From: Maridesulfovibrio zosterae DSM 11974
GTDB taxonomy: Bacteria; Desulfobacterota; Desulfovibrionia; Desulfovibrionales; Desulfovibrionaceae
DNA length: 64,000 bases
Direction: 5' to 3'
NCBI RefSeq assembly: GCF_000425265.1
Contig: NZ_KE384342.1
Location: forward strand, 635,785 to 699,784
A model generated the notes under the pieces. That model was given only the letters and a program-made list of their open reading frames with translations, made no database searches and was not told where the DNA came from. Positions 13,049 to 22,526 of this stretch are shown in pieces. Numbering within the stretch: the stretch's first letter is position 1; each line of letters opens with the position of its first letter. The position numbers and the translations under genes are program-made.

Positions 13049-15712
13049 ATGTCAAAAAATGAACCACTCATAAAAGCAGAAACAATAATTACCGGCCATG
13101 TAAATGCAGATTTTGATTGTTTAGCTGCCATTGTTGCTGCCGGCAAACTATATCCGGATGCAATTTTAATTTTCCCAGGAAGTCAGGAAAAAAATTTACG
13201 CAATTTTTATATGGAGAGTGCAACATATTTTTTTAATTTTAAACATTTAAAAGATATTGATAAAGATTCAGTTAAACTCCTTGTTGTTGTGGATACTTCC
13301 AGAAAAAAGAGAATTGTCCATGTGAGTTCCATTTTGGATAATCATGATTTGCGCATCCATATTTATGATCACCATATGCAATCTGAGTGCGACCTGAATC
13401 CTGAATTTATTATAAAAAAGCCTTGGGGTTCAAGCGTTGCAATCATTTCTCATGAAATTATAAAAAAGGGAATTGAAATTAATCAGGAAGAAGCCACTAT
13501 TTTGGGCCTCGGGCTATATGAAGATACAGGCTCATTTCATTTTAATTCAACTACTGAACATGACTTTGAAGCAGGGAAATGGCTGCTCAAAAACGGCATG
13601 GAACTGGATGTAATCACTGACCTTCTCAATAGAGATTTAAACGCACAGCAGATAACTCTGCTAGGCAGACTTTTAGAGGGAGCTTCAACGCACTCTATTA
13701 ATGATCTTGAAATTGTTATTTCAGAAGTCAGCACTCCCGATTACGTAGGTGATTTTTCTGTTCTTGTTCATAAATTTATGGATATTGAGAATATAAAGGT
13801 ACTTTTTGCTCTTGGAAGAATGAATGATCGGATTCATCTGGTTGCCCGTTCACGTACACCGGATATTGATGTAGGAGCAATCTGCACAAATTTTGGAGGT
13901 GGCGGTCATGTTTACGCAGCGTCTGCTACTATTAAAGACCGTACACTTGCCGAAGTCCGTGATGAACTTTTCACCCTGCTCTACTCTCAGGTTACCCCGC
14001 GTCTTAGTGTTGAAAATATTATGTCCAAACCTCCCGTGGCCATTCCGCGAAATATGACCATTAAGAAAGCCGTTGAGCGCATGACGCAATACAGCTTAAA
14101 AGGTGTGCCTGTTGTCGATAATATGGAAAATATGAGAGCTGTTGGAATTCTTGAACAAAAAACAGCTGACAAAGCCCTTTCCCATAATTTAGGTGATTTT
14201 GAAGTTGAAATTTATATGCAGCGCCCGTTTTCATCTATCAAGACTGATTCCGGCATGCATAGAGTCATGGAAATTGTATTAGGACAAAAACAACGGCTGG
14301 TACCTGTTTTAGATAATGATAAGGTTGTAGCCGTTGTAACCAGAACAGATCTTGTCAATATGCTGGTCGAAGATCCAGCTCGTATTCCGGAATCATTATT
14401 TCCTGAGAAAAAGCAAGAACGCAATATAAGAAATATTCTACGTAACCGTTTGCCCAACAATCTTTTGAGCATCCTAGAAATTGCCGGAGAAATGGCTGCT
14501 GAAATCGGAACCGAAGCATATGTTGTAGGCGGATTTGTTCGTGATGTCCTGCTTACCAAAACCAACTTTGATCTTGATCTTGTAGTAGAAAGTGACGGGA
14601 TAGAATTTGCAAAAAAATTAGCAAAGAAATTAGATGGCAGGGCTAAATATCATCGTAAATTTAAAACAGCTGTAGTTATTCTACCTGATGGACAGCGTGT
14701 AGATGTGGCCACTGCCCGTCTCGAATATTATGAATATCCTGCTGCCCTGCCAACGGTTGAACTGTCATCTATTAAAATGGATCTTTATCGCCGTGATTTT
14801 ACCATCAACGCTCTGGCTGTACACATCAACCCTTCAGGTTTTGGCAAACTTGTAGACTTTTTCGGTTCTCAGCGAGACCTCAAAGATAAAACAATCAGAG
14901 TTCTTCATGCGCTTAGCTTTGTTGAAGACCCCACCAGAATTATGCGTGCAATTCGTTTTGAGCAACGTTTTGATTTTAAAATCGGAGGCCAAACATATAG
15001 CCTTATCAAAAACGCTTTGAAACTTAACCTTATTAATAAGCTTTCAGGTTATAGGCTTATGCATGAGCTCAAACTTATTCTCGGTGAAAAAACCAGTTTG
15101 GCCAGTATTGAACGTATGAATGAGCTTGGGGTTCTTGAAGCAATTCATCCGCTGCTTGTGTTAAATTCATCAAGGACTCAAGTTCTTTCTGAACTGGAAA
15201 AAATTCATAACTGGTATAGCCTTCTTTATCTTGAACCGGCGATTGAAACGTGGAAAACATATTTTCTAGGAATGTGCATGGGGATTTCAAAAGCAAAAAT
15301 GGAGCAAATATATGATCGCTTCAATTTTTCACCAAGTGAACGTCGGGAATTTGTACACCTACGAGATACAATTTTCTGGGCAGCTGGACATATTATGAAA
15401 ATCAAGCAAGAGCTTAAACCAAGCGAAATATATAAAACTTTGCATCCTGTCCCTCTTGAGGGAGTTCTTTTCATCATGGCGCGAACCAAACGCGAAATGA
15501 TTAAAAAATATATTTCACAATACCTTACAACACTTAGATTACAAAAAATTGAAGTTACAGGTGACGATATTAAAGATTTGGGATTAGAACCCGGACCTAG
15601 ATATTCCAAACTGTTAAATCAGGTTAAGCTTGCGTTTCTTGATGGAGAAATCAAAGGAAAAGATGAGCAGATTGAATTTTTAAGATCCAAGATAAGTGGG
15701 CACTTAAAATGA
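13049..15712 (+). CDS. DHH phosphoesterase - CBS pair - tRNA nucleotidyltransferase/poly(A) polymerase fusion
   Basis: 887 residues in three blocks. Residues 1-310 are a DHH/DHHA1 phosphoesterase (GHVNADFDCLAAIVAA, DHHMQSE, GLYEDTGSFHFNSTTEHD, and GGGGHVYAAS of DHHA1). Residues 320-440 are two CBS motifs (MSKPPVAIP and YMQRPFSSI). From about 485 a class II nucleotidyltransferase head (VVGGFVRDVLL at 491, FDLDLVVES with the catalytic Asp pair) leads into the RNA-binding neck and tail. Members of this arrangement in Aquifex and deltaproteobacteria act on tRNA 3' ends as CC- or A-adding enzymes. This product is probably the tRNA-CCA processing enzyme, although the tRNAs here encode CCA. The CBS pair suggests adenine-nucleotide control. 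It may be co-transcribed with xerD. Confidence 0.9.
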   Translation: MSKNEPLIKAETIITGHVNADFDCLAAIVAAGKLYPDAILIFPGSQEKNLRNFYMESATYFFNFKHLKDIDKDSVKLLVVVDTSRKKRIVHVSSILDNHDLRIHIYDHHMQSECDLNPEFIIKKPWGSSVAIISHEIIKKGIEINQEEATILGLGLYEDTGSFHFNSTTEHDFEAGKWLLKNGMELDVITDLLNRDLNAQQITLLGRLLEGASTHSINDLEIVISEVSTPDYVGDFSVLVHKFMDIENIKVLFALGRMNDRIHLVARSRTPDIDVGAICTNFGGGGHVYAASATIKDRTLAEVRDELFTLLYSQVTPRLSVENIMSKPPVAIPRNMTIKKAVERMTQYSLKGVPVVDNMENMRAVGILEQKTADKALSHNLGDFEVEIYMQRPFSSIKTDSGMHRVMEIVLGQKQRLVPVLDNDKVVAVVTRTDLVNMLVEDPARIPESLFPEKKQERNIRNILRNRLPNNLLSILEIAGEMAAEIGTEAYVVGGFVRDVLLTKTNFDLDLVVESDGIEFAKKLAKKLDGRAKYHRKFKTAVVILPDGQRVDVATARLEYYEYPAALPTVELSSIKMDLYRRDFTINALAVHINPSGFGKLVDFFGSQRDLKDKTIRVLHALSFVEDPTRIMRAIRFEQRFDFKIGGQTYSLIKNALKLNLINKLSGYRLMHELKLILGEKTSLASIERMNELGVLEAIHPLLVLNSSRTQVLSELEKIHNWYSLLYLEPAIETWKTYFLGMCMGISKAKMEQIYDRFNFSPSERREFVHLRDTIFWAAGHIMKIKQELKPSEIYKTLHPVPLEGVLFIMARTKREMIKKYISQYLTTLRLQKIEVTGDDIKDLGLEPGPRYSKLLNQVKLAFLDGEIKGKDEQIEFLRSKISGHLK

Positions 15713-16030
15713 TTACTGAATATATAGTTCCCCCAGTTCTCTTTTATAGATTACATCAAACTGATTTAAAACAGGGTTTTCCTTGCTCTTAGACTGTAAC
15801 CCGTGTAGAACATGCACACTTTTAAAGTATTCTGAAAAGTTGTGCGAATTTGACTGCTTGCCAATTAATAAGCTTGATTATCATATTAGTTGTTGAAAAT
15901 TAGCTATTATTTAATTAGTTGGAATTAAGATTGACTAAGGCATAAAATTTACACAGATATCTAGTCTAATATTACATATAAATAGATATCTTCACTGCTT
16001 TAAGAAGATATTGTAAAGGTAATTTTCATT
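15713..16030. other. AT-rich intergenic region, no gene recognised
   Basis: 318 bp between the nucleotidyltransferase fusion and the HIT gene. A 27-codon frame starts with ATG overlapping the previous stop (ATGA at 15709) and ends at 15792, but its product (MITEYIVPPVLFYRLHQ...) shows no family features. A TTGACT at 15931 has no convincing -10 partner. No clear terminator was seen. Confidence 0.4.
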
Positions 16031-16522
16031 ATGGATGTATTATGGGCACCGTGGCGCATGGATTATATCCTTGGGCCCAAGCCGGATGAATGTGTTTTTT
16101 GCATACCTGAAAATACTGATGAGGATGAGGAAAGGCTTATTTTATACAGAGCAGAACATTGCTTTGTAATCATGAATAAATTTCCTTACAATAACTGCCA
16201 TTTAATGGTAACCCCATACAGGCATGTAAGTAAACTCACTGATCTTACAGAAGCTGAAGCTTCAGAGGTCATGAAGTATATAACCATTAGCTGCGATATT
16301 CTTGAAAAGGCATGTAATCCACAAGGAATCAATGTCGGTTTGAATATAGGGGAAGCAGCTGGAGCTGGGATTGCCGCTCATCTCCATTTCCAACTCGTTC
16401 CACGGTGGAACGGGGATGCATCATTCATGGCAGTGTTCGGAGAAACTAACGTAATCCCTGATCACTTGTCTGCAACTTACAAAAGGCTCAAGCCGTTATT
16501 TGACAGCATTATCGCTAAGTAA
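16031..16522 (+). CDS. HIT-family nucleotide hydrolase/transferase (Ap4A phosphorylase-like)
   Basis: 163 residues with a complete histidine-triad signature: HLMVTPYRHV in the core and the active-site AAHLHFQLVPRW, where the catalytic His of HxHxQ attacks the alpha-phosphate of a nucleotide. The N-terminus DVLWAPWRMDYI and the two Cys in ECVFC are typical of the branch annotated as AP-4-A phosphorylase or HIT hydrolase. It is a cytoplasmic enzyme of nucleotide housekeeping; the exact substrate is not decidable. It begins after an AAGGT-type site and is followed 16 bp later by lapA, so the two are probably in one operon. Confidence 0.88.
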   Translation: MDVLWAPWRMDYILGPKPDECVFCIPENTDEDEERLILYRAEHCFVIMNKFPYNNCHLMVTPYRHVSKLTDLTEAEASEVMKYITISCDILEKACNPQGINVGLNIGEAAGAGIAAHLHFQLVPRWNGDASFMAVFGETNVIPDHLSATYKRLKPLFDSIIAK

Positions 16523-16538
16523 CACTAAGGAGGGTTTC

Positions 16539-16904
16539 ATGCGTTACTTTAAGGTTTTGGCTCTGGTTATCCTTTTTTTCCTTTCTATGGTATTTTTTGT
16601 TCAGAATACTCCTGAACTTTCCAAGGAAGTAGTACTGTCAATTCAATTATTGCAGTTAAAGTTTACAAGCCAGTCTCTGCCGTATTATTTGTTGATCCTG
16701 ACTGCATTTGCAGCAGGTGCTCTCCTGTGTCTTCTTTATTTCATGGGTGATAAAATTCGTCTTTCCGGTCAGCTGCGTACATGCCGCACCAGAATGGCTA
16801 ATCTCGAACAAGAAGTTAATTCTCTTCGCAATATGCCCCTTGATGAGGGGAATTATCCCTCCACAGCTGAAACTGCTGAAGAAAAAAATGAAGATCAGGC
16901 TTAG
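16539..16904 (+). CDS. lapA: LapA-domain inner-membrane protein
   Basis: 121 residues from ATG 16539, chosen for the near-perfect TAAGGAGG eight bases upstream; a reading-frame start at 16500 would lie inside the HIT gene. Two membrane helices (about 4-22 and 45-67) frame a short periplasmic segment, followed by a cytoplasmic coiled coil (TRMANLEQEVNSLRN) and an acidic tail. This is the LapA (DUF1049, YciS) layout. In E. coli LapA works with LapB to control LPS synthesis through FtsH and LpxC. The next gene has the LapB architecture, which strongly supports the assignment. Confidence 0.85.
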   Translation: MRYFKVLALVILFFLSMVFFVQNTPELSKEVVLSIQLLQLKFTSQSLPYYLLILTAFAAGALLCLLYFMGDKIRLSGQLRTCRTRMANLEQEVNSLRNMPLDEGNYPSTAETAEEKNEDQA

Positions 16905-16927
16905 CCACGCATGAATACGGAGTATAC

Positions 16928-18064
16928 GTGTCTATTTTAAGCGTATTCAAAAAGAAAAAGACGGTGTCCGATAATCGGGCACCGTCTTATTCGTCCTGCA
17001 ATGGTCGAGAAAATTCAGGTCTTGCAGATACTCGTGCCGCCATTGATGAACTCAGTAAAGTTGTCAAAGACATACCTGAAGCTGTTGAAATTTATTTAGC
17101 TCTGGGAAATCTTTACCGTTCTCAAGGAGAAATTGAGCGTGCGGCTCAAATTAGAAACAGCCTTATTGTTCGTCCTGGTCTGGCGCCGGAAACAAAAGCC
17201 CGTGCTCTTTATGAACTTGGCCGTGATTTCAACCGTGGCGGTTTTCTGGACCGTGCCGTTAATGCATTGGAGAAAGCCCATGAAATAGTCGGTGACTCTC
17301 CTGAAATACTTACAGAACTGGCTGAGATATCTGCCAGTAGCCGTGAATTTGAAAACGCAGTCTTTTATTATTCCAAACTGGGACAACCTGTTCAGGAAGC
17401 GCACTACATGTCTCGCTTAGCTGAAGATGATTTCAACGCGGGCGAAGAAGCCAGGGCAAATCGTACGCTCAAAAAAGCTCTTAAAATTTCTCCTTACTCT
17501 GTCGAGTCTTGGCTTTTGGTTCTCACCAGACTGAAAAAAGAAGGCTCGCTAGATAAATTTACTAAAAAATTTCATACAGCTCTTTCACAGGTCCCTGTTA
17601 ATTTACGGTTTGTCATTATTGAAGGACTGCTTGCTGAATCTCTGGTGTTCGGAGATACTCCTATTAATAAAGGCGAACCGGACATCGAGCGTAACCAGCC
17701 GTTTTATGAGGTCATGATTGACGAAATAGATAAATCTGACCCTGATGTGATTATGTATTATTACGGAGCAAGGTTACTACAACTTTGTTCTAAACAGGAT
17801 GATGCAAGTGTCTGGCTTGAAAAGACTTTGATGCTGAATCAAAACTTCTGGCTTGCAAGACTTGAATTATTCAATCTAGCGCAGGGGCAGCAGCAATTAA
17901 CTGCCTCCTTCAAAAACCAGCTAGATTTTTTTGTCAACATTGCAAGGAAAGTACAAAGATTCACCTGTTCCAGTTGCGGACTCAAGCGGGATAGAATATT
18001 TTTTATTTGTCCTAGGTGTCGCAGTTGGCATTCCATAACGTTCCGAAAAGAACTGAACCAGTAA
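16928..18064 (+). CDS. lapB: LapB-like TPR protein with C-terminal rubredoxin-type zinc ribbon
   Basis: 378 residues starting at GTG 16928, with GGAG five bases upstream. The N-terminal Lys-rich segment (FKKKKTV) is followed by TPR repeats over about residues 35-340 (YLALGNLYRSQGEIERAAQI, ARALYELGRDFNRGGFLDRA). The C-terminus has two CxxC knuckles, CSSCG and CPRCRSWHSITF, matching the rubredoxin-like metal domain of E. coli LapB (YciM). LapB couples LPS synthesis and transport to FtsH proteolysis. The E. coli protein has an N-terminal membrane helix, which I do not see here; the product would have to associate through lapA, 23 bp upstream. Confidence 0.83.
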   Translation: MSILSVFKKKKTVSDNRAPSYSSCNGRENSGLADTRAAIDELSKVVKDIPEAVEIYLALGNLYRSQGEIERAAQIRNSLIVRPGLAPETKARALYELGRDFNRGGFLDRAVNALEKAHEIVGDSPEILTELAEISASSREFENAVFYYSKLGQPVQEAHYMSRLAEDDFNAGEEARANRTLKKALKISPYSVESWLLVLTRLKKEGSLDKFTKKFHTALSQVPVNLRFVIIEGLLAESLVFGDTPINKGEPDIERNQPFYEVMIDEIDKSDPDVIMYYYGARLLQLCSKQDDASVWLEKTLMLNQNFWLARLELFNLAQGQQQLTASFKNQLDFFVNIARKVQRFTCSSCGLKRDRIFFICPRCRSWHSITFRKELNQ

Positions 18065-18079
18065 TCCCCATAATTTATC

Positions 18080-20743
18080 GTGAGCAAACAAAAACTCACC
18101 CCCATGTTCGAGCAGTACTTTCAGATTAAGGAAGATTATCCTGACTCTTTACTTTTTTTCCGCATGGGGGATTTTTATGAACTTTTCTATGAAGATGCCG
18201 AAGTTGCTGCACGTGAATTGCAGATAGCTCTAACCTGTCGCAACCCGAATTCAGATGTTAAAACACCAATGTGCGGTGTTCCGCATCATGCTGCCAAATC
18301 TTATATTTCGCAACTTATTGATAAAGGTTATACCGTTACCCTTTGTGATCAGGTTGAAGACCCAAAGCAAGCCAAAGGATTGGTTAAACGAGCTGTGACC
18401 CGTGTTTTTACTCCGGGTACGGTCGTGGATGATGACACTCTTGCGGCCAAATCCAACAACTTTCTTGCCGCATTGATCTGGGATGAAGCCAAATCCGCCG
18501 GAGGATTGTCATGGATGGATTTTTCCACCGGTCAGTGGAGCGGAATACAAAGTAAGAATGAGACTGATTTGTGGCAATGGGCTCTAAAAATCAACCCTCG
18601 TGAACTTATTTTACCGCAGGGTAAAGCTGTACCAGCCCAATATAGTGAAATAGATGCGCGTATCACCCCTGCTCCATCGGCTGGATATTTTAATTTCAAA
18701 TCAGCTTGTGATAATCTGCTTGAAGCTCAAAATGTAGCAGATCTTGAATCACTTGATCTTGAAGATAAAGTTCAACTGACTCAGGCTTGCGGTGCAATGC
18801 TTTCATATCTACGCCAGACCCAGCTACAGGAATTTAACCATCTTGGAGAATTCAAACCGCTGAATCTTTCCAAGTTCATGATTCTGGATGAAGTCACAGA
18901 AAGAAACCTTGAATTATTCAAAAGGCTGGACGGGAAGAAAGGTAAAGGAACCCTTCTTGCGGTATTGGATAAAACGATAACACCAATGGGTGGACGCCTT
19001 CTTGCCCTTCGGTTGAAGCAGCCATGGCGTGATCTATCACCTATTGAGTATAATCAGCGTGCGGTTACTTTTTTTTACGATGATGATTCATTACGCTCCA
19101 GAGTGCGTGATCTGCTTGATACGGTGTATGACCTTGAACGTCTTTCGACCCGTGTAGTGCTTGGAAGAGCTACTCCCAAAGATTTTATCAGTCTGCGTGA
19201 AAGTCTGAAAACCCTCCCGCCTGTGCAGGAGATTCTTCTTACTGCAGCCCGCAGGACAGATGAAGAAAGTCTGGCTATAGCCCCTGCTCTTCGTACCATT
19301 ATTTCAAAATGGGATAATATGGAGGATGTAGGAGAACTGCTTGAAAAAGCGCTTGTTGATAATCCTCCACCGGTTATAACTGAAGGCGGACTTTTTAAAG
19401 TTGGATATCACCCTGAACTTGATGAATTTATTGAATTAACAGAACATGGAGAGTCAACTCTTGCTGATCTTTTACAGCAGGAAAAAGAAAATAATGACCT
19501 TCCTAAACTGAAACTGGGGTTCAATAAAGTTTTTGGATACTATTTCGAAATTTCCAAAGCCTACAAAGGACAGGTCCCGGATTATTTTGAACGCCGTCAA
19601 ACTCTGGTAAACAGCGAAAGATATGTAACTCCACAGCTGAAAGAGCTCGAAGAAAAACTTATTTCCGCCTCTGATAAACGTAAAACTCTTGAGTACAACC
19701 TTTTTCAAAAAATCCGTGAGGAAGTGGCTAAAAACCGCAGCAGGTTCATGTTTATGGCAGATGCTGTAGCCGCAATTGATTTTTGGCAGGGACTTGCCGA
19801 AGCTGCCCGAGTTAATCGCTGGGTCTGCCCTGAAATTCACGCAGGAATGGAAGTTATTATTGAAGAAGGAAGACATCCTGTTGTGGAAGCTGTTCAAGGA
19901 TCAGCAAATTATATCCCTAACAGTCTGACTATTGATGAAAAAAGGCGTATCCTGCTCATTACCGGACCTAACATGGCCGGTAAATCAACAGTTTTGCGTC
20001 AAATTGCAATTATGGGCATTATGGCCCAGATAGGCTCTTATATTCCGGCTTACAAAGGTCGTATAGGTCTTATTGATCGCGTTTTTTCACGAGTTGGAGC
20101 ATCTGATAACCTTGCTCAGGGGCAGTCTACTTTCATGGTTGAAATGATGGAGACTGCTCGAATTTTACGGCAGGCTTCAAAGCGAAGTCTTGTTATTCTC
20201 GATGAAATAGGACGCGGGACCAGTACCTTCGACGGTCTGGCATTAGCATGGGCTGTGGTTGAAGAACTCTCTCGTCGTGCCCGAGGCGGTATCAGGACTC
20301 TTTTTGCAACTCACTATCATGAACTGACTTCACTTGAGGGAGTCATTGACGGTCTCCGTAATTTTAATATTGCGGTACGCGAATGGAAAGGAGATATTCT
20401 TTTTTTACGCCGTCTTGTTCCCGGACCTGCGGATAAGAGTTACGGTATTGAAGTAGCAAAACTTGCAGGAGTCCCGAAGCCTGTTGTAGTAAGAGCCAGA
20501 GAAATACTTGCAAATCTTGAAGAAAAATCAGATGATAGCAGCGGTTATGCTTCGTCCCGTAGAGACTCCGTTCAATCAATTCTGCCGGGAATGCTTTGTA
20601 CCGGAACGGAAAATAAAGAGAATATTCCTCCGGAAGATCATGCTGTTATAAAAGAATTGCGTGACCTTGACGTAAATGGACTTTCCCCCATAGAAGCCCT
20701 TACTCTGCTGAATCAGTGGAAAAAATCACTGGGAGATAATTAA
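18080..20743 (+). CDS. mutS: DNA mismatch repair protein MutS
   Basis: 887 residues, full length for MutS1. It recognises mismatches and small loops and starts methyl-independent or MutL-dependent repair. Domain I has the mismatch wedge motif FFRMGDFYELFYEDA with its Phe-x-Glu. The connector, lever and clamp follow, then the ABC-type ATPase with Walker A GPNMAGKS (about 628), the DEIGRGTST Walker B/signature and FATHYHEL. The start is GTG 18080, since KLTPMFEQYFQIK is the conserved N-terminus; it lies 15 bp after lapB. Its stop overlaps the ATG of the lipoprotein gene (TAATG). No mutL is in the window. Confidence 0.97.
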   Translation: MSKQKLTPMFEQYFQIKEDYPDSLLFFRMGDFYELFYEDAEVAARELQIALTCRNPNSDVKTPMCGVPHHAAKSYISQLIDKGYTVTLCDQVEDPKQAKGLVKRAVTRVFTPGTVVDDDTLAAKSNNFLAALIWDEAKSAGGLSWMDFSTGQWSGIQSKNETDLWQWALKINPRELILPQGKAVPAQYSEIDARITPAPSAGYFNFKSACDNLLEAQNVADLESLDLEDKVQLTQACGAMLSYLRQTQLQEFNHLGEFKPLNLSKFMILDEVTERNLELFKRLDGKKGKGTLLAVLDKTITPMGGRLLALRLKQPWRDLSPIEYNQRAVTFFYDDDSLRSRVRDLLDTVYDLERLSTRVVLGRATPKDFISLRESLKTLPPVQEILLTAARRTDEESLAIAPALRTIISKWDNMEDVGELLEKALVDNPPPVITEGGLFKVGYHPELDEFIELTEHGESTLADLLQQEKENNDLPKLKLGFNKVFGYYFEISKAYKGQVPDYFERRQTLVNSERYVTPQLKELEEKLISASDKRKTLEYNLFQKIREEVAKNRSRFMFMADAVAAIDFWQGLAEAARVNRWVCPEIHAGMEVIIEEGRHPVVEAVQGSANYIPNSLTIDEKRRILLITGPNMAGKSTVLRQIAIMGIMAQIGSYIPAYKGRIGLIDRVFSRVGASDNLAQGQSTFMVEMMETARILRQASKRSLVILDEIGRGTSTFDGLALAWAVVEELSRRARGGIRTLFATHYHELTSLEGVIDGLRNFNIAVREWKGDILFLRRLVPGPADKSYGIEVAKLAGVPKPVVVRAREILANLEEKSDDSSGYASSRRDSVQSILPGMLCTGTENKENIPPEDHAVIKELRDLDVNGLSPIEALTLLNQWKKSLGDN

Positions 20744-21195
20744 TGAAATTTCATGCCCTAAAACAAAATGTAATACTAGCAATCATGGCGATCGTCCTTC
20801 TTTCAACCGCTGGGTGCGGCGTTAAATTATGGCCTGCACCTCAAAAAAGTGAAGATTTATATTCTTTTGCCTCTGTTGAGGGACGTAGAGTCGGTGAATG
20901 TCTTAAAGTTGTAGTAAAGGTTGACGGCGCATATAAAAATGTGGACAATCTGAGCCTACAGTTTCAAGCTGACGGTTCCGGACCTGGAGAAGGATGTCCT
21001 ACATGCCCATTCTTTCCGGCAATCAGAAAAGATTTTGTGCCCGGTTCTGAAGGTGTCCAATCTGACGGCCCCACATTTGTATTCAGCCAATGTGGCCTTG
21101 ATCCCGCTAAAAGCTATCGTTGGAGAGTTGTCGGACGCAATGTCTATGACTCACTCGGAGTAGTAATCTCTGACGTATACACAGCTGCACCCTAA
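20743..21195 (+). CDS. Predicted lipoprotein of unknown function
   Basis: 150 residues. The signal peptide ends in a lipobox (LLSTAGC), so the mature protein would begin at Cys26 and be lipid-anchored in the envelope. The rest resembles a small beta-sandwich (VGECLKVVVKVDGAYKNVDNLSLQFQ, SYRWRVVGRNVYDSLGVVIS) with a CPTCPF pair and one more Cys; a fibronectin-III-like fold is my guess. The ATG overlaps the mutS stop, and lysA follows after 24 bp. Small lipoproteins next to diaminopimelate genes occur elsewhere (for example LptM beside dapF in E. coli), but I see no sequence kinship here. Confidence 0.78.
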   Translation: MKFHALKQNVILAIMAIVLLSTAGCGVKLWPAPQKSEDLYSFASVEGRRVGECLKVVVKVDGAYKNVDNLSLQFQADGSGPGEGCPTCPFFPAIRKDFVPGSEGVQSDGPTFVFSQCGLDPAKSYRWRVVGRNVYDSLGVVISDVYTAAP

Positions 21196-21219
21196 TCTAG
21201 TAAATGGAGTCCTTCCACC

Positions 21220-22458
21220 ATGCATCATTTTGAGTATAAAAATAACGAACTTCATGCTGAAAATATCAGTATCAAAGAACTTGCTGCCGAATACGGAACC
21301 CCTCTTTATGTTTATTCAGCTGCAACCTTGCGCAGACATTTTGAAGCGTTTGATTCTGCTTTCTCAGGTCTTGAACATATGACCTGCTATTCTGTAAAAG
21401 CAAACTCCAACCTTAGTGTACTGAAACTTCTTGCCGAGCAGGGAGCTGGAATGGATATTGTCTCCGGCGGAGAACTTTATCGGGCACTTAAAGCCGGCGT
21501 ACCTGCAAATAAAATCGTTTTTTCCGGTGTGGGTAAAAAAGCATACGAAATTGCAGAAGCTCTTAAAGCCGATATCCTGATGTTCAATGTTGAATCTGTT
21601 GGAGAGTTGCACAGGATTAATGAAGTTGCTGCGTCAATGAATAAGATTGCACGGATCAGCTTCCGTATTAATCCCAACGTTGACCCCAAGACCCATCCTT
21701 ACATCTCTACTGGAATGAAGAAGAATAAATTCGGTCTTGATATGGAAACAGCTAAAAAGGCTTATAAAACAGCTAAAGAGCTTGCAAGTATAACTCCGAT
21801 CGGTATGGATTGCCATATCGGTTCTCAGCTGACCACCATCGAGCCTTTTCTTGAAGCTCTTGAGAAACTCCTTTCTTTCCGTGATGAACTTGGAGAAATG
21901 GGAATTACTATCGAACACCTCGACCTTGGTGGCGGACTCGGAATCACTTATGATGAAGAACAGCCTCCTCATCCTAAAGAATTCGGTGAAGCTCTTTGTA
22001 AGGCGCTTGAAGGTAAAAAACTTAAAGTTATACTTGAACCGGGCAGGGTAATCGCCGGTAATGCAGGTATTTTAGTCAGTGAAGTGATATACACTAAAAA
22101 GACACCGACCAAAGACTTTCTCATTGTAGACGCCGGGATGAACGATCTTATCCGTCCCTCATTATACCAATCCTACCACAACATTTCTGAAGTGATAAAA
22201 AATGAACGTCCTGAAGTGGATTATGACGTTGTAGGTCCTATTTGTGAATCAGGCGACTTTCTTGCGAAAGATCGTCACTTGCCAGAAATGTTGCAGGGTG
22301 AACTTATTGCAGTCTACTCTGCCGGTGCTTACGGATTTACTATGTCTTCAAACTACAACTCACGCTTAAGAGCTGCTGAGATTATTGTTGATGGCGATGA
22401 CGTAATAGTTGCTCGCAGAAGAGAAACATACGAAGATCTGCTTAATCTCGAAGCTTAA
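21220..22458 (+). CDS. lysA: Diaminopimelate decarboxylase
   Basis: 412 residues of the alanine-racemase-fold PLP decarboxylase family. It converts meso-diaminopimelate to L-lysine and CO2. The PLP lysine is in YSVKANSN, the glycine-rich phosphate loop in HLDLGGGLGI, the substrate contacts in CHIGSQ and PICESGDFLA, and the C-terminal AGAYGFTMSSNYNSR is complete. GGAG stands nine bases before the ATG. It is the last gene before a strong terminator. dapL at 10.8 kb supplies an earlier step of the same pathway. Confidence 0.96.
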   Translation: MHHFEYKNNELHAENISIKELAAEYGTPLYVYSAATLRRHFEAFDSAFSGLEHMTCYSVKANSNLSVLKLLAEQGAGMDIVSGGELYRALKAGVPANKIVFSGVGKKAYEIAEALKADILMFNVESVGELHRINEVAASMNKIARISFRINPNVDPKTHPYISTGMKKNKFGLDMETAKKAYKTAKELASITPIGMDCHIGSQLTTIEPFLEALEKLLSFRDELGEMGITIEHLDLGGGLGITYDEEQPPHPKEFGEALCKALEGKKLKVILEPGRVIAGNAGILVSEVIYTKKTPTKDFLIVDAGMNDLIRPSLYQSYHNISEVIKNERPEVDYDVVGPICESGDFLAKDRHLPEMLQGELIAVYSAGAYGFTMSSNYNSRLRAAEIIVDGDDVIVARRRETYEDLLNLEA

Positions 22459-22478
22459 TATTAATTTAAGATTATTTG

Positions 22479-22511
22479 GCGGGCTGGAATATTTTCCGGC
22501 CCGCTTTTTTT
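22479..22511 (+). terminator. Intrinsic terminator after lysA
   Basis: An 11-bp stem (22479-22489 with 22494-22504, GCGGGCTGGAA) with one G-T pair and a four-base loop, then seven T. It ends the mutS-lysA unit 20 bp after the lysA stop and 15 bp before rsmE. Confidence 0.92.
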
Positions 22512-22526
22512 AACCTGTGAGAAATT

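Noticed and set aside
15709..15792. 27-codon frame overlapping the stop of the nucleotidyltransferase fusion
   Set aside because: Too short and featureless to call, although the ATGA overlap is suggestive; left as a note in the intergenic entry.
15925..15960. Promoter for the HIT gene at TTGACT 15931
   Set aside because: No acceptable -10 element at 16-18 bp spacing.
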